Part shown: one piece after another, positions 63,685-64,000 of the stretch
Layout: each line of letters begins with the position of its first letter
Numbering within the stretch: position 1 is the stretch's first letter
Source of the DNA: Nitrosomonas sp.
Lineage (GTDB): Bacteria > Pseudomonadota > Gammaproteobacteria > Burkholderiales > Nitrosomonadaceae
Length of the DNA: 64,000 nt
Reading direction: 5' to 3'
NCBI GenBank assembly: GCA_017984435.1
Contig: JAGNZK010000008.1
Span: 1-64,000, forward strand
The notes under the pieces: model-generated
The model's input: only the letters and a program-made list of their open reading frames with translations
The model's database searches: none
Told to the model about the DNA's origin: nothing
Position numbers and translations under genes: made by a program

Positions 63685-64000
63685 CTAAATTCTCCTGTCT
63701 AAAGGCAATGGGCAATGGAATCTTAATCAGAGAATGTGACAAGATGATGACAAACAGATCGCATGGGAGAAATCCTCTCAACGACTGTCAGCGATTAACC
63801 GACTGGAGGGTGCGGTAATCAGAGGTATGAAAAAAAGTAAACATAGAACCCAATTCAACACGCCCACGATCTCCGGGATCGTTGTGACACCTCCAACTAA
63901 AGAGGTGCTTGGATTAAGCGGTTTATCTACACAAATTCGAGGGGAGCGTAGATGACTATCGGTTAATACTCATATACCGAGTTGCTATATGTCTTTTGGC
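63685..64000. other. pstS upstream region, right edge of window
   Basis: Carries the pstS Pho box and promoter near its left side. A 42-codon plus-strand frame (63827-63955) begins MKKSKHRTQF with AGAGGT only 2 nt before the ATG; it resembles nothing I know and is doubtful. The last 45 nt hold nothing supportable. Confidence 0.4.
63720..63753 (-). promoter_or_regulatory. Pho box and promoter of pstSCAB
   Basis: On the minus strand TTGTCAT (63753-63747) and TTGTCAC (63742-63736) lie 11 bp apart with a CATC spacer, each one mismatch or two from CTGTCAT. A 10-nt spacer then leads to TAAGAT (63725-63720), a good -10. This is the textbook PhoB-activated arrangement. Confidence 0.85.

Noticed and set aside
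63827-63955. 42-codon frame upstream of pstS (MKKSKHRTQF)
   Set aside because: Ribosome site too close to the ATG and no homologue recognised; mentioned only in the regional note.

Overview
The window reads as a chromosomal stretch of a moderately AT-rich betaproteobacterium. Gene order and protein type (rpoE-rseA-rseB-mucD, lepA-lepB-rnc-era-pdxJ-acpS-nagZ, a full System I cytochrome c maturation cluster, hom-thrC, sucAB-gltA) fit the Nitrosomonas/Nitrosomonadaceae group best. This is an inference from protein resemblance; no ammonia-oxidation marker (amo, hao), rRNA or tRNA gene was seen to confirm it.

Layout. 1-205: decayed IS3-family transposase. 261-8237: bcp peroxiredoxin and the ccmABCDEFGHI heme-delivery/cytochrome c assembly cluster (minus strand). 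8370-9888: exported beta-carbonic anhydrase and a small unknown secreted protein. 9967-22669: lpd, then a long minus-strand run of housekeeping genes (nagZ, acpS, pdxJ, era, rnc, DUF4845, lepB, lepA, glutaredoxin-like, mucD, rseB, rseA, rpoE). 22945-25626: nadB and a surface or secreted Ig-like protein. 25776-32192: TCA genes sdhB-sdhE-gltA-sucA-sucB. 32193-33274: a breakpoint-like stretch with a 7-bp tandem repeat, a DUF2971 gene and REP-like palindromes. 33275-37384: alaA-hom-thrC. 37720-39031: frameshifted RTX gene. 39162-45036: HTH/GHKL-ATPase/STAS-like regulator with a phased repeat array upstream, alcohol dehydrogenase, CDF metal transporter and Lon-like protease. 45293-47410: Tat-exported PhoX phosphatase. 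47616-50234: arsR-arsI-arsC-arsB arsenic operon. 50560-59702: LamG protein, OlsF-like ornithine-lipid synthase, MCP plus CheW, VOC-gene remnant, M14 peptidase plus hydrolase pair, patatin phospholipase and an RHH-like protein under a large palindrome. 59726-63684: MITE-like repeat and pstSCAB.

Themes. Three separate operons (pstSCAB, phoX, olsF) each carry a Pho-box-like pair of 7-bp repeats at 11-bp pitch on the minus strand, each exactly 10 nt before a plausible -10. This suggests one phosphate-starvation programme: scavenge phosphate from esters, import it, and make phosphorus-free ornithine lipid. The most novel-looking locus is the single-polypeptide partner-switch-like regulator at 39162-40169: DNA-binding HTH, GHKL ATPase and STAS-like domain, with four AAYGTAAAGW repeats at exact 22-bp spacing across its promoter. 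The palindrome-controlled RHH-like gene at 59292 and the interrupted RTX gene also deserve a second look.
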